Below, piece by piece: positions 31,768 through 40,498 of a stretch of DNA of 40,498 bases (its first letter is position 1; the number at the start of each line of letters is the position of its first letter). This stretch comes from Clostridia bacterium. Lineage in GTDB: Bacteria > Bacillota > Clostridia > Oscillospirales > CAG-272. The notes under the pieces are model-generated. The model worked only from the letters and a program-made list of their open reading frames with translations. It ran no database searches and was not told the origin of the DNA. The DNA lies in contig JAFUPM010000036.1 in assembly GCA_017481225.1 (NCBI GenBank), positions 1 through 40,498 on the forward strand. Reading direction: 5' to 3'. Position numbers and translations under genes: made by a program.

Positions 31768-31947
31768 CTTTCCTTTGTAACCAAGGAAGGCAGCAAGCCG
31801 ATATAGCGCGATTTTTGACTGAATAATCCATTAATCATTATTTGAAAACTCTGTATATTTGGCGTTTAAAATCGTGAAAATGGCAACTAATATTTACAAA
31901 ACCAACCGAAATATACTAAAAATCACCGTTATGCGAGGATTTGAAAT

Positions 31948-32679
31948 ATGAGAATGAGAAAGAAGAAAAACTCACAAAGCCGCCTTGAGGTATGCGAAAG
32001 AGTTCTCTTCACCCACGAGGGGGAGCCTATGGGCGACCCTGCCTCGGTTATGGGAATGGCGGGCGCGCCCATCTACCTTGAGATAGGTGCGGGTAAGGGA
32101 AGATTTGCCTGCGCTATGGCGCAGCGGCACTCGGACAAGGCGTACTTTGCTATGGAGCGAGTAGGCGACTGCGTTGTGCTGGCTGCGGAAAGAGCTACAA
32201 GCGGTGAGTTCGGCGAGCTTTCCAACCTTAGATTTATGATAAAAAATGCAGATGACCTGCTCTCCATATTCGGACGGGGAACCGTTGACGGAATATTCCT
32301 TAACTTCTCCGACCCCTGGTCAAAGAAGGGCTATGCGAAAAGGCGTCTGACACACAGAAGGTATCTTGCACTTTATATGAACCTTCTTCGGGACGGCGGA
32401 ACCCTGCAGTTCAAAACCGACAACGTGGGACTTTTCGATTTCTCTCTCGAGGAGTCCCGGGCTATGGGGCTCGTTCCCGAGATTGTTACCCGCGACCTCC
32501 ACGCATCAGAATGGAACGAGGGAAATATTATGACCGAGTATGAGGAGAATTTCTCCTCTCAGGGCGTAAAAATCAATATGCTTTCCCTGAGAAAGCCCGA
32601 GGGCTTCAACCCCGAGATAGCGCCCGAATTCCTTGACCGCAAGGCATACCTTAAGTTTAGGGAGAAGGAAGTGCTGTGA
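31948..32679 (+). CDS. trmB: tRNA (guanine-N7-)-methyltransferase
   Basis: 243 residues. Methylates G46 of tRNAs with AdoMet. The AdoMet site is LEIGAGKG (44-51), and the family signature FSDPWSKKGYAKRRL (120-134) carries catalytic Asp and the basic tRNA contacts; LQFKTDN follows. GAGGAT stands 7 bases before the ATG. The first residues (MRMRKKKNSQ) are very basic, which may help tRNA binding. Complete and of normal length. Confidence 0.94.
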   Translation: MRMRKKKNSQSRLEVCERVLFTHEGEPMGDPASVMGMAGAPIYLEIGAGKGRFACAMAQRHSDKAYFAMERVGDCVVLAAERATSGEFGELSNLRFMIKNADDLLSIFGRGTVDGIFLNFSDPWSKKGYAKRRLTHRRYLALYMNLLRDGGTLQFKTDNVGLFDFSLEESRAMGLVPEIVTRDLHASEWNEGNIMTEYEENFSSQGVKINMLSLRKPEGFNPEIAPEFLDRKAYLKFREKEVL

Positions 32680-32837
32680 GCTGACGGGGTGGCTTCAAAC
32701 GTCCTTACAACAGACGCTGCTACATTGATTGATGCGTAGCATACTCGACAATTTTGAAAATTTAAAGTGCCAACCGTACGTATAGACTGCACGGTGAAAC
32801 CGCACACAATACATAATACAAACTGAAAGGAGCTGCC

Positions 32838-33653
32838 GTGGTAAAACCCATTGACGACAGCCGAATACACGAGGGACACAGGTCCAGAATGAGGGCGAAG
32901 CTCATAACTCACGGCGCAGGTATTTTCGATACCTACGAGCTGCTTGAGATGCTCCTCTACTACACCATTCCCTATAAGGATACCAACCCCATAGCGAAGC
33001 AGCTGCTTCACCGCTTTGGCTCTCTTGACGGAGTACTCCGCGCAACGAGGGAGGAGCTATTGGAGGTGTCGGGCATCGGTGAGCGCACAGCCGAGCTTAT
33101 AGCTGCGGTAGGCTCTGTTGAGGATATAATCGGTGTTGAGCTTGAAAGCAGCAGCCCGATGCCATTTACAACCTACACCCAGGTTGGCGACCATTTCTAT
33201 GAATACTTGAAGGATACCGAGCTGCCAACGGTGGCGGTTATGCTGTTTGACAACAAAATGAGGCTTATAGACACCGTGAAAATAGGCAGCTTTAATTACG
33301 ACTCCAAGGAAGCATCGCCCGGCGAATTTTTAGATGCGGTAATTAAGACGAGAGCCTCGGTTATTATAACGGCTCACAGCACACCCGACGGCAGGGCGTT
33401 TCCAAGCGAGGGAGACCGCGCCTCAAACGTTCTCGTCAGCAATGCTATGAAGGCTATCGGCGCCGTTCATCTTGAGCATTATCTGATTTCGCCCAAGGGC
33501 TATATAGGAATGATAAATAATCTCAGCTCGAAATTTGCCTCTTACGTGGAGATTTCGAGGTTTCTTAAAAGCAAATCTGAGGCTATAGCCAGGGGCGCTG
33601 TCTTGGACCCTGCGGACTATATGCCCGACTACTATTCAACCACGGAAGATTAA
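32838..33653 (+). CDS. radC: RadC-family protein with degenerate JAMM motif
   Basis: 271 residues, starting with GTG at 32838 after AAAGGAG. The N-terminal RadC/UPF0758 domain includes a helix-hairpin-helix (LLEVSGIGERTAELIAAVG, 74-92). In the JAB/MPN domain the expected metal motif HxHx7Sx2D reads His180-Ser-Thr182, then seven residues, Ser190 and Asp193: the second His is replaced by Thr. Metal-dependent activity is therefore doubtful. RadC proteins are widespread and their cellular role is still unclear. The gene directly precedes a second, intact RadC homologue. Confidence 0.9.
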   Translation: MVKPIDDSRIHEGHRSRMRAKLITHGAGIFDTYELLEMLLYYTIPYKDTNPIAKQLLHRFGSLDGVLRATREELLEVSGIGERTAELIAAVGSVEDIIGVELESSSPMPFTTYTQVGDHFYEYLKDTELPTVAVMLFDNKMRLIDTVKIGSFNYDSKEASPGEFLDAVIKTRASVIITAHSTPDGRAFPSEGDRASNVLVSNAMKAIGAVHLEHYLISPKGYIGMINNLSSKFASYVEISRFLKSKSEAIARGAVLDPADYMPDYYSTTED

Positions 33654-33710
33654 GCACTTAGCGAAAAACTCTACACGGGGTGCCGCTTTTAGCCGAAGGG
33701 AGGACGGGAA

Positions 33711-34364
33711 ATGATATTCGGAAGGCTTGAAAAATTCAACTTTGAGACGTTCTCAAGAGCAATATTTCCCGTGCTTAAGGGAGAGGGCAGGGAGGAGACC
33801 TGCCGCGCTCTGGCGAGAAGGTACGGCAGTGTTGAGAACGTATTCTGCGCCGACTTCGGAGAGTTATCCGAGCTTGTAGGCGAGAGTGCCGCCACCTACA
33901 TAAAGGTGCTTTCAGCCGTTACCTCAAGACGCTATACTGCGGAATTTGAGTTCGGTAAGCCTCACACGAAAGCCGAGATTGCGGAGTATTTCAAGGCTCT
34001 GTTTTTCACGGAATCGGTTGAGTGCGTTTACGCAATGCTCCTCGACTCTGACGGTATTCCCATCAGCACAAAGCTTATCAGCCGCGGAACGGTCAGCTCC
34101 TCCGACGTTATACCGAGGAAGATACTTGAAGCAGCAATAGACGAGGGCTCACGGAGAGTTATTCTCGCTCATAATCACCCTCACGGTCTGCCCAAAGCAT
34201 CCGAAGAGGATATTAGGCTTACAAGCGGCGTGTCGGACATTTTGTCGCTTATGGGAATTAAGCTTGAATACCATATGATTGTGGCAGGGGACGAATGTGA
34301 TATCATTGTCGGTGTGCTTGCAAGACTCGTAGAGGAGGGAAGAGTAGGCAGTCATATGATATGA
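33711..34364 (+). CDS. RadC-family JAB/MPN protein, intact metal site
   Basis: 217 residues, start ATG with GGGAGG upstream, 57 bases after the first radC. The JAMM motif is complete: His154-Asn-His156, seven residues, Ser164, two residues, Asp167, within RRVILAHNHPHGLPKAS. The N-terminal part is shorter than in RadC1 and has only a partial helix-hairpin-helix (FGELSELVGESAATYIKVLS). It looks like a paralogue which may pair with the degenerate one. Confidence 0.88.
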   Translation: MIFGRLEKFNFETFSRAIFPVLKGEGREETCRALARRYGSVENVFCADFGELSELVGESAATYIKVLSAVTSRRYTAEFEFGKPHTKAEIAEYFKALFFTESVECVYAMLLDSDGIPISTKLISRGTVSSSDVIPRKILEAAIDEGSRRVILAHNHPHGLPKASEEDIRLTSGVSDILSLMGIKLEYHMIVAGDECDIIVGVLARLVEEGRVGSHMI

Positions 34365-34443
34365 CTCTTATTTCTTAAGATTCGGAGCGCGTTCGCGCTT
34401 TGCTTTGATTTTCCCGAAAACTTATTCGAAGTGTCTTGATTAT

Positions 34444-34546
34444 CCTTTTGAAAAACAGTTCGATTTGTTTCGGTTTTTCTCTTGAAAATTTATACAATTT
34501 GTTTTGAGTTTTTGCTTAAAAATCAGCTTGATTTATTTTGGTTTTT
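34444..34546 (+). repeat. Three degenerate ~35-bp AT-rich tandem repeats
   Basis: Units 34444-34478, 34479-34513 and 34514-34546 share the pattern CTTxxAAAA, then GATTTRTTTYGG, then TTTTT. They fill the space before the DUF554 gene. No clear promoter is visible there. Confidence 0.65.
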
Positions 34547-34578
34547 ACTCTCGGAATGTGGAGGAAAGGTAAAGAAAA

Positions 34579-35319
34579 ATGCCGTTTTTGGGAACTATAG
34601 TTAACTTTTTCGTGGTTTTGATAGCCGGAACTGCGGGAAGTCTTATTAAAAAAAGCGTACCGAAAAGAATCGGAGACGCCATTATGAACGGTATGGCAAT
34701 CTGCGTAATTTACATAGGCATCGACGGCATACTTGAGGCAGCACCGCCCGTAAGCTCCGACAGCTTTCTTTCGGCTGGGCTTGTGAAGGTTTTGGTTATG
34801 ATTCTGTCTATGATGCTCGGCACTCTTATCGGTGAGATAATAGATATTGACAAGTGGTTATGTAAGCTCGGCGAGATTCTTGAAGCAAGGCTTGTACGAG
34901 GCGAGGAAGGTAAGGGCAACTTCGCCCGCGGCTTCGTTTCCTGCAGTCTGCTGTTCTGCGTCGGAGCTATGGCTGTCAACGGAGCTATAAACGATTCAAT
35001 GGGAGAGCCCGACCTTCTTTTAGCAAAGTCGGTTATCGACGGTATATCCTGCTTCATTATGGCGACCTCTCTCGGATTCGGCTGTGCATTCTCGGCGTTC
35101 TTCTTGCTGGTTTATCAAGGCGCAATTTCCCTGGTTGGCATAGGGTTGCTTGAAATATTGCCCGCTGCGACCCTTACCTATATGTCGGTTACCGGCTCTC
35201 TCGTCATTATCCTTGTCGGAACCAACGTCCTCGGCGCGACTAAGGTTAAAACCGCCAATATGATTCCCACAATTTTTATGCCCATAGCAGTAGCGCCGCT
35301 TCTGGAGCTTATTCTCTGA
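34579..35319 (+). CDS. DUF554-family membrane protein
   Basis: 246 residues with about seven hydrophobic segments. Hallmarks of DUF554 (YdfK/YqgA group) are GTIVNFFVVLIAGTAGSLIK near the start, LGTLIGEIIDID in the middle, and CVGAMAVNGAINDSMGEPDL. It is an inner-membrane protein of unknown function, possibly a transporter. GAGGAAAGG precedes the ATG at 34579. A strong terminator follows. Confidence 0.88.
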   Translation: MPFLGTIVNFFVVLIAGTAGSLIKKSVPKRIGDAIMNGMAICVIYIGIDGILEAAPPVSSDSFLSAGLVKVLVMILSMMLGTLIGEIIDIDKWLCKLGEILEARLVRGEEGKGNFARGFVSCSLLFCVGAMAVNGAINDSMGEPDLLLAKSVIDGISCFIMATSLGFGCAFSAFFLLVYQGAISLVGIGLLEILPAATLTYMSVTGSLVIILVGTNVLGATKVKTANMIPTIFMPIAVAPLLELIL

Positions 35320-35354
35320 CGCTTTCGAAAAAACTCTACCTAAGTATAATAGTA

Positions 35355-35390
35355 CGCCCGCAAAATAAGGCTTTTTGCGGGCGGTTTTTT
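35355..35390 (+). terminator. Terminator after the DUF554 gene
   Basis: The stem CGCCCGCAAAA/TTTTGCGGGCG has a short loop and is followed by GTTTTTTG. It isolates the rpoB operon. Confidence 0.92.
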
Positions 35391-35476
35391 GTCTCTTTTT
35401 TCTTTCTGCCTGAAATTATGTTATTGGATAAAATTTCCGATTATTGAAAAAAATTCAAGAAAATTTAAAAAAAGAC

Positions 35477-35504
35477 TTGACAAATAGGATTTTTGTGTTA
35501 TAAT
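35477..35504 (+). promoter_or_regulatory. Sigma-A promoter of the rpoB-rpoC operon
   Basis: A perfect TTGACA (35477-35482), a 16-base spacer and TATAAT (35499-35504). The leader is about 175 bases long and contains a TGCCAA/TTGGCA hairpin (35619-35641) close to the start codon. Confidence 0.85.
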
Positions 35505-35688
35505 ACTATAATGCATTATAATGCTTTTTTCTATGGGGGATTTTTGCCCTTTTTTCAGGGTGACCCCTAGTGATTTTGTTGATGTTGCACAAAATCCGAA
35601 GCAGTTAATTGCGCACTTTGCCAATGGGGGAAAAGTTGGCAGAGTGGCGACAGATTTGTAAAATTTCAGGAATGGAGTGATTCTATTT

Positions 35689-38600
35689 ATGATGCTTAAA
35701 CCCAGGAAACTCGGCACTAATGTGAGACAGAGCTTTTCCAAGATTGAAGCAACGACGGAGATGCCAAACCTTATCGAGATTCAGAAGGATTCCTACAAGT
35801 GGTTCCTTGAGGAGGGTCTTGACGAGGTCCTTCGCGACGTCTCTCCCGTTGTTGACTATACGGGAAACCTGTCTATCGAATTTACCGATTACACCCTTGA
35901 CCCTACCCCGAGATATCCCATGGAGGAGTGCAAGGACAGGTCGGTAACCTACGATGCACATATGAAGGTCGGTGTCCGTCTTGTAAACAAGGCGACAGGC
36001 GAGCTTAAAACGGCTCAGATATTCCTTGGCGATTTCCCGCTTATGACAGATAACGGCACCTTCGTTATCAACGGCGCCGAGAGAGTAATCGTATCTCAGC
36101 TGGTACGTTCTCCCGGTATGTACTACAGCATTGACGTGGATAAGCAGGGTAAGCACAACTACGCCGCTACCGTCATTCCTTACAGAGGCGCATGGCTTGA
36201 GTACGAGACTGACAGCGCGGGTATCTTCTACGTTAAGATAGACAAGAACCGCAAAATTCCGATTAGCGTGCTTATTCGCGCGCTTTGCCCTGTCGGAGAG
36301 GATTCCGACGAGGCTATCCTTGAGATGTTCGGCGACGAGGAGGCTCTTATCGCTACTCTCGCAAAGGACGAATGCCGCGCCCTTGCCGAGGAAAGCGGCG
36401 GCTCCTTCCGCGACGAGGCACTCAAGGAAATATATAAGAAGCTCCGTCCCGGTGAGCCCCCTCACGTGGAGAGTGCGGAGATACTCGTAAACAATATGTT
36501 CTTCGACGCGAAGCGCTATGACCTCGCTCCCGTCGGAAGATATAAATACAACCGCAAGGTTGCCCTTGCTAAGAGAATAGTCGGCTTCGACCTTGGCGAG
36601 ACCGTAGTTAACCCCATTACAGGCGAGATTATTGCCGAGGCAGGCGCGAAGATTACCGCCGAGCTTGCAGACAAAATCGAAAACAGCCTTGTAAACGAGG
36701 TTACCGTAACCACCGAGACCGGAAGAGCTGTTAAGGTATTCTCCAACAACACCGTCCGTCCCGAGCTTGTTCTCGGCTACGACCTCACCGACTGCGGCGT
36801 TAAGGCAGGCGAGAAGGTAAGATACTCCGTTCTCAAGGAGATTATGGACGAGGCAGATGCAGAGGGCTTCACCGGCGAGGCGCGCGAGAGATACATCAAG
36901 CGTGCGGCAAAGGAGCAGATTGCGGCTCTTTCCCCCAAGCACATCACGAAGGAAGATATATTCGCATCTATAAACTACCTGTTCTGTCTGACTCACGGCA
37001 TCGGCTCGACGGACGATATTGACCACCTTGGCAACAGACGTCTGCGCTGCGTAGGTGAGCTTCTCCAGAACCAGCTTCGTATCGGTATGTCCAGAATGCA
37101 TAAGAACATCACCGAGAGAATGGCTACTCATGACAGCGACGAGCTTCGTCCCGAGGCGCTTATCAATACACGCCCCGTGGCTACCGCTATCCGCGAGTTC
37201 TTCGGCTCCTCGCCTCTGTCTCAGTTTATGGACCAGAACAACCCCCTGGCAGAGCTTACACACAAGCGCCGTCTTTCCGCGCTTGGTCCCGGCGGTCTTT
37301 CCCGTGACAGAGCCTCCTTCGAGGTCCGTGACGTTCACTATACACACTACGGCAGAATATGTCCCGTAGAAACGCCCGAGGGTCCCAACATCGGTCTTAT
37401 CTCCTACCTTGCGTCCTACGCAAAGATAAGCGATTACGGCTTCCTTAAGGCACCATACAGAAGAGTTGATAAGTCCACGGGCCGCGTTATGGACGAGGTT
37501 ATCTACCTCACAGCGGACGAGGAGGACAACAACGTAGTAGCTCAGGCTAACGAGCGCCTTGACGAGAACGGCTGCTTCGTTAACAAGAAGGTTATAGCAA
37601 GATACAACACCGAGTTCATCGAGGTTGAGCCCACCGAGGTTGACCTTATGGACGCCTGCCCCCAGATGGCAGTGTCGGTTGCTGCGGGCTGTATCCCCTT
37701 CCTTGAGAACGACGACAACACCCGTGCGCTCATGGGCTCGAACATGCAGAAGCAGGCAGTTCCTCTTATGATTACCGACTCCCCCATAGTTGCTACGGGT
37801 ATGGAGTACAAGGCAGCGGTTGATTCCGGCGCGGTTGTGGTAGCTAAGGAGGGCGGTCTTGTCGAGCGTGCTACAGGCTCTGAAATTGTTATTCACACCG
37901 ACTCCGGCAGGAAGGATACCTACTACCTCATCAAGTTCAAGCGCTCCAACCAGGGAACCTGCGTGAACCAGTGCCCCATCGTAAACGAGGGTGACCGTGT
38001 TGAGGCGGGACAGGTTATTGCCGACGGTCCTGCAACCTCCAACGGCGAGATTTCTCTCGGTAAGAACGCTCTCATCGGCTTTATGACCTGGGAGGGCTAC
38101 AACTACGAGGACGCAGTCCTTCTTAACGAGAAGCTTGTCCGTGAGGATATGTATACCTCTATTCACATTGAGAAGTTCACCAAGGAAGCAAGAGACACAA
38201 AGCTCGGCGCTCAGGAGATAACCCGCGAGGTTCCCAACGTCGGTGACGATGCTCTTAAAAACCTTGATGCGGACGGTATCATCAGAATAGGTACAGAGGT
38301 ACGCCCCGGCGATATTCTCGTCGGTATGGTAACGCCTAAGGGCGAAACCGAGCTTACCCCCGAGGAGAGACTTCTCCGCGCAATCTTCGGTGAGAAGGCG
38401 CGCGAGGTTAATGATTCCTCCCTCAAGATGCGTCACGGCGAATACGGCGTTGTCGTTGACGTCAAGATTTATGACCGTTCAAACTCCGACGAGCTTGCTC
38501 CCGGTGTAAATAAAGTCGTTCACGTATACGTCGCGCAGAAGAGAAAGATTTCTGTAGGTGACAAGATGGCGGGCCGCCACGGTAACAAGGGTGTCGTATC

Positions 38601-39633
38601 CAGAATACTTCCCCCCGAGGATATGCCCTATCTTGCAGACGGTACGCCTCTCGACATTGTTCTTAACCCCCTCGGCGTTCCTTCCCGAATGAACATCGGT
38701 CAGGTGCTTGAGGTTCACCTTGGTATCGCTTGCCGCAAGCTCGGTATCAAGATAATGACTCCCGTATTCGACGGTGCGAAGGAGACCGATATTCTTGAGC
38801 TTCTCCGCCGCGCTAAGTACACCCGTGATATCCGCCCCAACGAGAGTGTTCGCGGTAAGGCAGTATTTATGGAGGTTGTACGCGAGGACGGCGAGATGGA
38901 TCTTCAGAGAGTGGATCAGTCCATCGTTGACGACGATGAGAAGCTCCGCAGCCTTATGAAGACACAGACACTTAAGGTTATCGACGGTAAGGTTACCCTT
39001 TACGACGGACGTACGGGCGATGCCTTTGATAACCCCGTAACGGTAGGTATAATGTATTACCTTAAGCTGCACCACCTTGTAGACGATAAGATTCACGCCC
39101 GTTCCATAGGCTCCTATTCTCTCGTCACTCAGCAGCCCCTGGGAGGAAAAGCCCAGTTCGGAGGCCAGCGCTTCGGCGAGATGGAGGTTTGGGCTCTCGA
39201 GGCTTACGGCGCAGCATATACTCTTCAGGAGATACTCACAGTCAAGTCCGACGATATCACGGGTCGTACCAAGACCTACGAGGCTATCGTCAAGGGTCAG
39301 AATATTCCCACTCCCGGTATGCCCGAGTCCTTCAAGGTTATGGTTAAGGAGCTTCAGGCGCTTTGCCTTGATATCCGCGTTCTCGACGAGAACGGTGAGA
39401 CCGTTGACCTTGCAGGCGTAGCAGACGACGATGCTCCCACCTACAACAACATTGAGGAGGTTGAGCGCTCCGTTGACGCTGAGGCAGAGAAGTCCGCAGA
39501 GGGCGACTCCGACGAGGACGATGACGAGGGGGAGGGCGAGTACGGTGAGTACGACGAGTCCGACGATGAGTTCGAGACCGAAGAGGACGAATACGCCTTC
39601 GATGACGACAGTTACGACGGCGACGAGGAATAA
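35689..39633 (+). CDS. rpoB: RNA polymerase beta subunit with acidic C-terminal tail
   Basis: 1,314 residues from the ATG at 35689 (GGAG upstream); the frame also has a GTG at 35677. It carries the full beta core. The rifampicin region (about 505-550: [20 protein letters not shown], then [10 protein letters not shown]) has the usual susceptible residues. [11 protein letters not shown] and the C-terminal [20 protein letters not shown] are standard. After about residue 1245 comes a tail of some 70 residues that is mostly Asp and Glu (for example [20 protein letters not shown]). Strong GAG/CTC codon bias. rpoC follows after 105 bases. Confidence 0.97.
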   Translation: MMLKPRKLGTNVRQSFSKIEATTEMPNLIEIQKDSYKWFLEEGLDEVLRDVSPVVDYTGNLSIEFTDYTLDPTPRYPMEECKDRSVTYDAHMKVGVRLVNKATGELKTAQIFLGDFPLMTDNGTFVINGAERVIVSQLVRSPGMYYSIDVDKQGKHNYAATVIPYRGAWLEYETDSAGIFYVKIDKNRKIPISVLIRALCPVGEDSDEAILEMFGDEEALIATLAKDECRALAEESGGSFRDEALKEIYKKLRPGEPPHVESAEILVNNMFFDAKRYDLAPVGRYKYNRKVALAKRIVGFDLGETVVNPITGEIIAEAGAKITAELADKIENSLVNEVTVTTETGRAVKVFSNNTVRPELVLGYDLTDCGVKAGEKVRYSVLKEIMDEADAEGFTGEARERYIKRAAKEQIAALSPKHITKEDIFASINYLFCLTHGIGSTDDIDHLGNRRLRCVGELLQNQLRIGMSRMHKNITERMATHDSDELRPEALINTRPVATAIREFFGSSPLSQFMDQNNPLAELTHKRRLSALGPGGLSRDRASFEVRDVHYTHYGRICPVETPEGPNIGLISYLASYAKISDYGFLKAPYRRVDKSTGRVMDEVIYLTADEEDNNVVAQANERLDENGCFVNKKVIARYNTEFIEVEPTEVDLMDACPQMAVSVAAGCIPFLENDDNTRALMGSNMQKQAVPLMITDSPIVATGMEYKAAVDSGAVVVAKEGGLVERATGSEIVIHTDSGRKDTYYLIKFKRSNQGTCVNQCPIVNEGDRVEAGQVIADGPATSNGEISLGKNALIGFMTWEGYNYEDAVLLNEKLVREDMYTSIHIEKFTKEARDTKLGAQEITREVPNVGDDALKNLDADGIIRIGTEVRPGDILVGMVTPKGETELTPEERLLRAIFGEKAREVNDSSLKMRHGEYGVVVDVKIYDRSNSDELAPGVNKVVHVYVAQKRKISVGDKMAGRHGNKGVVSRILPPEDMPYLADGTPLDIVLNPLGVPSRMNIGQVLEVHLGIACRKLGIKIMTPVFDGAKETDILELLRRAKYTRDIRPNESVRGKAVFMEVVREDGEMDLQRVDQSIVDDDEKLRSLMKTQTLKVIDGKVTLYDGRTGDAFDNPVTVGIMYYLKLHHLVDDKIHARSIGSYSLVTQQPLGGKAQFGGQRFGEMEVWALEAYGAAYTLQEILTVKSDDITGRTKTYEAIVKGQNIPTPGMPESFKVMVKELQALCLDIRVLDENGETVDLAGVADDDAPTYNNIEEVERSVDAEAEKSAEGDSDEDDDEGEGEYGEYDESDDEFETEEDEYAFDDDSYDGDEE

Positions 39634-39645
39634 ATTTTACTGAAC

Positions 39646-39662
39646 GTCTGACGGTGTCAGAC
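39646..39662 (+). other. Hairpin between rpoB and rpoC
   Basis: GTCTGAC-GGT-GTCAGAC is a perfect 7-bp stem, followed by a larger GC-rich GAGGG/CCCTC hairpin (39665-39692). There is no T run, so it is not a terminator; it may be an mRNA processing or pausing site. Confidence 0.6.
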
Positions 39663-39738
39663 AGAGAGGGTGGGGCGCCACGCGCGCCCTCCGCCCACAA
39701 GTTTTCCGAATTCGCAACAGAAAGGTAATAATCAAGGT

Positions 39739-40498
39739 ATGGAAAATAATACGTTTGATTCTATAAAGATAGGCCTTGCCTCTCCCGAGATGATCCGTTC
39801 CTGGTCTCACGGTGAGGTAACCAAGGCTGAAACTATAAACTACCGTACTCTTAAAGCCGAGCGCGACGGACTTTTCTGCGAGCGCATCTTTGGCCCGACT
39901 AAGGACTGGGAGTGCCTCTGCGGTAAGTACAAGAGAGTTCGCTTCAAGGGTAAAATATGCGAGAAGTGCGGAGTCGAGGTAACCACTAAGAAGGTACGCC
40001 GCGAGCGTATGGGTAACATCGAGCTTGCAGCACCCGTGTCGCATATTTGGTACTTCAAGGCTCTTCCCTCACGTATGGGCGCGATACTCGATATGTCCAC
40101 AAGACTCCTTGAGCGCGTGCTTTACTTCGCAAGATACGTGGTTATCGATCCCGGTAACACTCCTCTTGAGAAAAAGCAGCTTCTCACCGACGCCGAGTAC
40201 AAGAGCGCAAGAGAGAAGTACGAGGACGACTTCCGCGCAGGTATGGGTGCCGAGGCGGTACGAGAGCTTCTCGCAGATATCGACCTTGACAAGCTCTCCG
40301 CTGAGCTTCGCGAGAGCCTCCAGGGCGCAACCGGACCGAAGAAGGTCAAGATAATCAAGAGACTTGAGATAGTAGAGGCGTTCAGAAAGTCGGGCAACCG
40401 TCCCGAGTGGATGATACTTGATACCATCCCCGTTCTCCCCGCAGATATCCGTCCTATGGTACAGCTCGACGGCGGTCGCTTTGCTGCCTCCGACATCA
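39739..40498 (+). CDS. rpoC: RNA polymerase beta-prime subunit, N-terminal part (continues past the window)
   Basis: 253 codons from the ATG at 39739 to the right edge, no stop. The start [20 protein letters not shown] is typical, followed by the zinc-binding [20 protein letters not shown] with all four Cys and [20 protein letters not shown]. It forms the catalytic core with RpoB and is co-transcribed with it. AGAAAGG lies 13 bases before the ATG, which is slightly far. Confidence 0.97.
   Translation, partial: MENNTFDSIKIGLASPEMIRSWSHGEVTKAETINYRTLKAERDGLFCERIFGPTKDWECLCGKYKRVRFKGKICEKCGVEVTTKKVRRERMGNIELAAPVSHIWYFKALPSRMGAILDMSTRLLERVLYFARYVVIDPGNTPLEKKQLLTDAEYKSAREKYEDDFRAGMGAEAVRELLADIDLDKLSAELRESLQGATGPKKVKIIKRLEIVEAFRKSGNRPEWMILDTIPVLPADIRPMVQLDGGRFAASDI

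Noticed and set aside
35683..38436. Very long open frame (917 codons) on the minus strand inside rpoB
   Set aside because: It is the mirror of strong codon bias in rpoB; there are no start signals and no recognisable family.

Overview
The window looks like chromosomal DNA of an anaerobic, carbohydrate-fermenting member of the Clostridia (Bacillota), probably an uncultured gut species. The basis is the gene set (lipoprotein type I pullulanase, MalQ, acetate kinase, TrkA/TrkH, a DtxR/MntR-type regulator, a divergent PAP2 protein, a DUF554 protein), the strong Shine-Dalgarno sequences, the many sigma-A promoters of the TTGACA-N16/17-TATAAT type, and the small lysine-headed lipoproteins. I cannot name the species.

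Layout. 1-5960 (minus strand): an alpha-glucan-use block with a partial surface lipoprotein that looks carbohydrate-binding, pullulanase (pulA) and 4-alpha-glucanotransferase (malQ); malQ-pulA are one operon and each block has its own clear promoter. 5960-13890: a type I restriction-modification island (XRE regulator, hsdR, hsdM, hsdS, a separate PD-(D/E)XK nuclease, and a last gene that appears to have lost one base). It lies immediately 3' of a tRNA-Pro gene and is bounded by a 14-bp repeat of the tRNA 3' end, so it looks like a tRNA-targeted genomic island, although I see no integrase. Its codon use (GAA, GAT, AAA) differs from the GAG/GAC/CTC-rich core genes. 13950-14860: a noncoding repeat zone with three back-to-back hairpins, then four ~150-bp tandem units in an A-B-A-B order.

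14860-17540 (minus): a run of small secreted or membrane proteins, three of them lipoproteins; one carries three HEHT/CGC/CDxCGY repeats and another has a single related motif. 17697-25790 (minus): HIT protein, Nudix hydrolase, EamA transporter, TrkH and TrkA potassium uptake, a F420-glutamate-ligase-family protein, a DtxR/MntR-type regulator with a candidate self-operator, and a small membrane protein; a purine-rich repeat tract lies at 23046-23270. 25992-27029 (minus): a PfkB sugar kinase.

27236-40498 (plus): divergent PAP2 protein, acetate kinase, GreA-type factor, RF3, TrmB, two adjacent RadC-family proteins (the first has lost one histidine of its JAMM motif, the second is intact), DUF554, then rpoB with a long acidic tail and the start of rpoC. 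Several intergenic regions here hold short tandem repeats (20 bp before prfC, 42 bp after prfC, 35 bp before the DUF554 gene).

The best candidates for something little described are the nuclease plus broken gene appended to the type I system on a tRNA-Pro island, the A-B-A-B structured repeats beside it, and the paired intact and degenerate RadC proteins.
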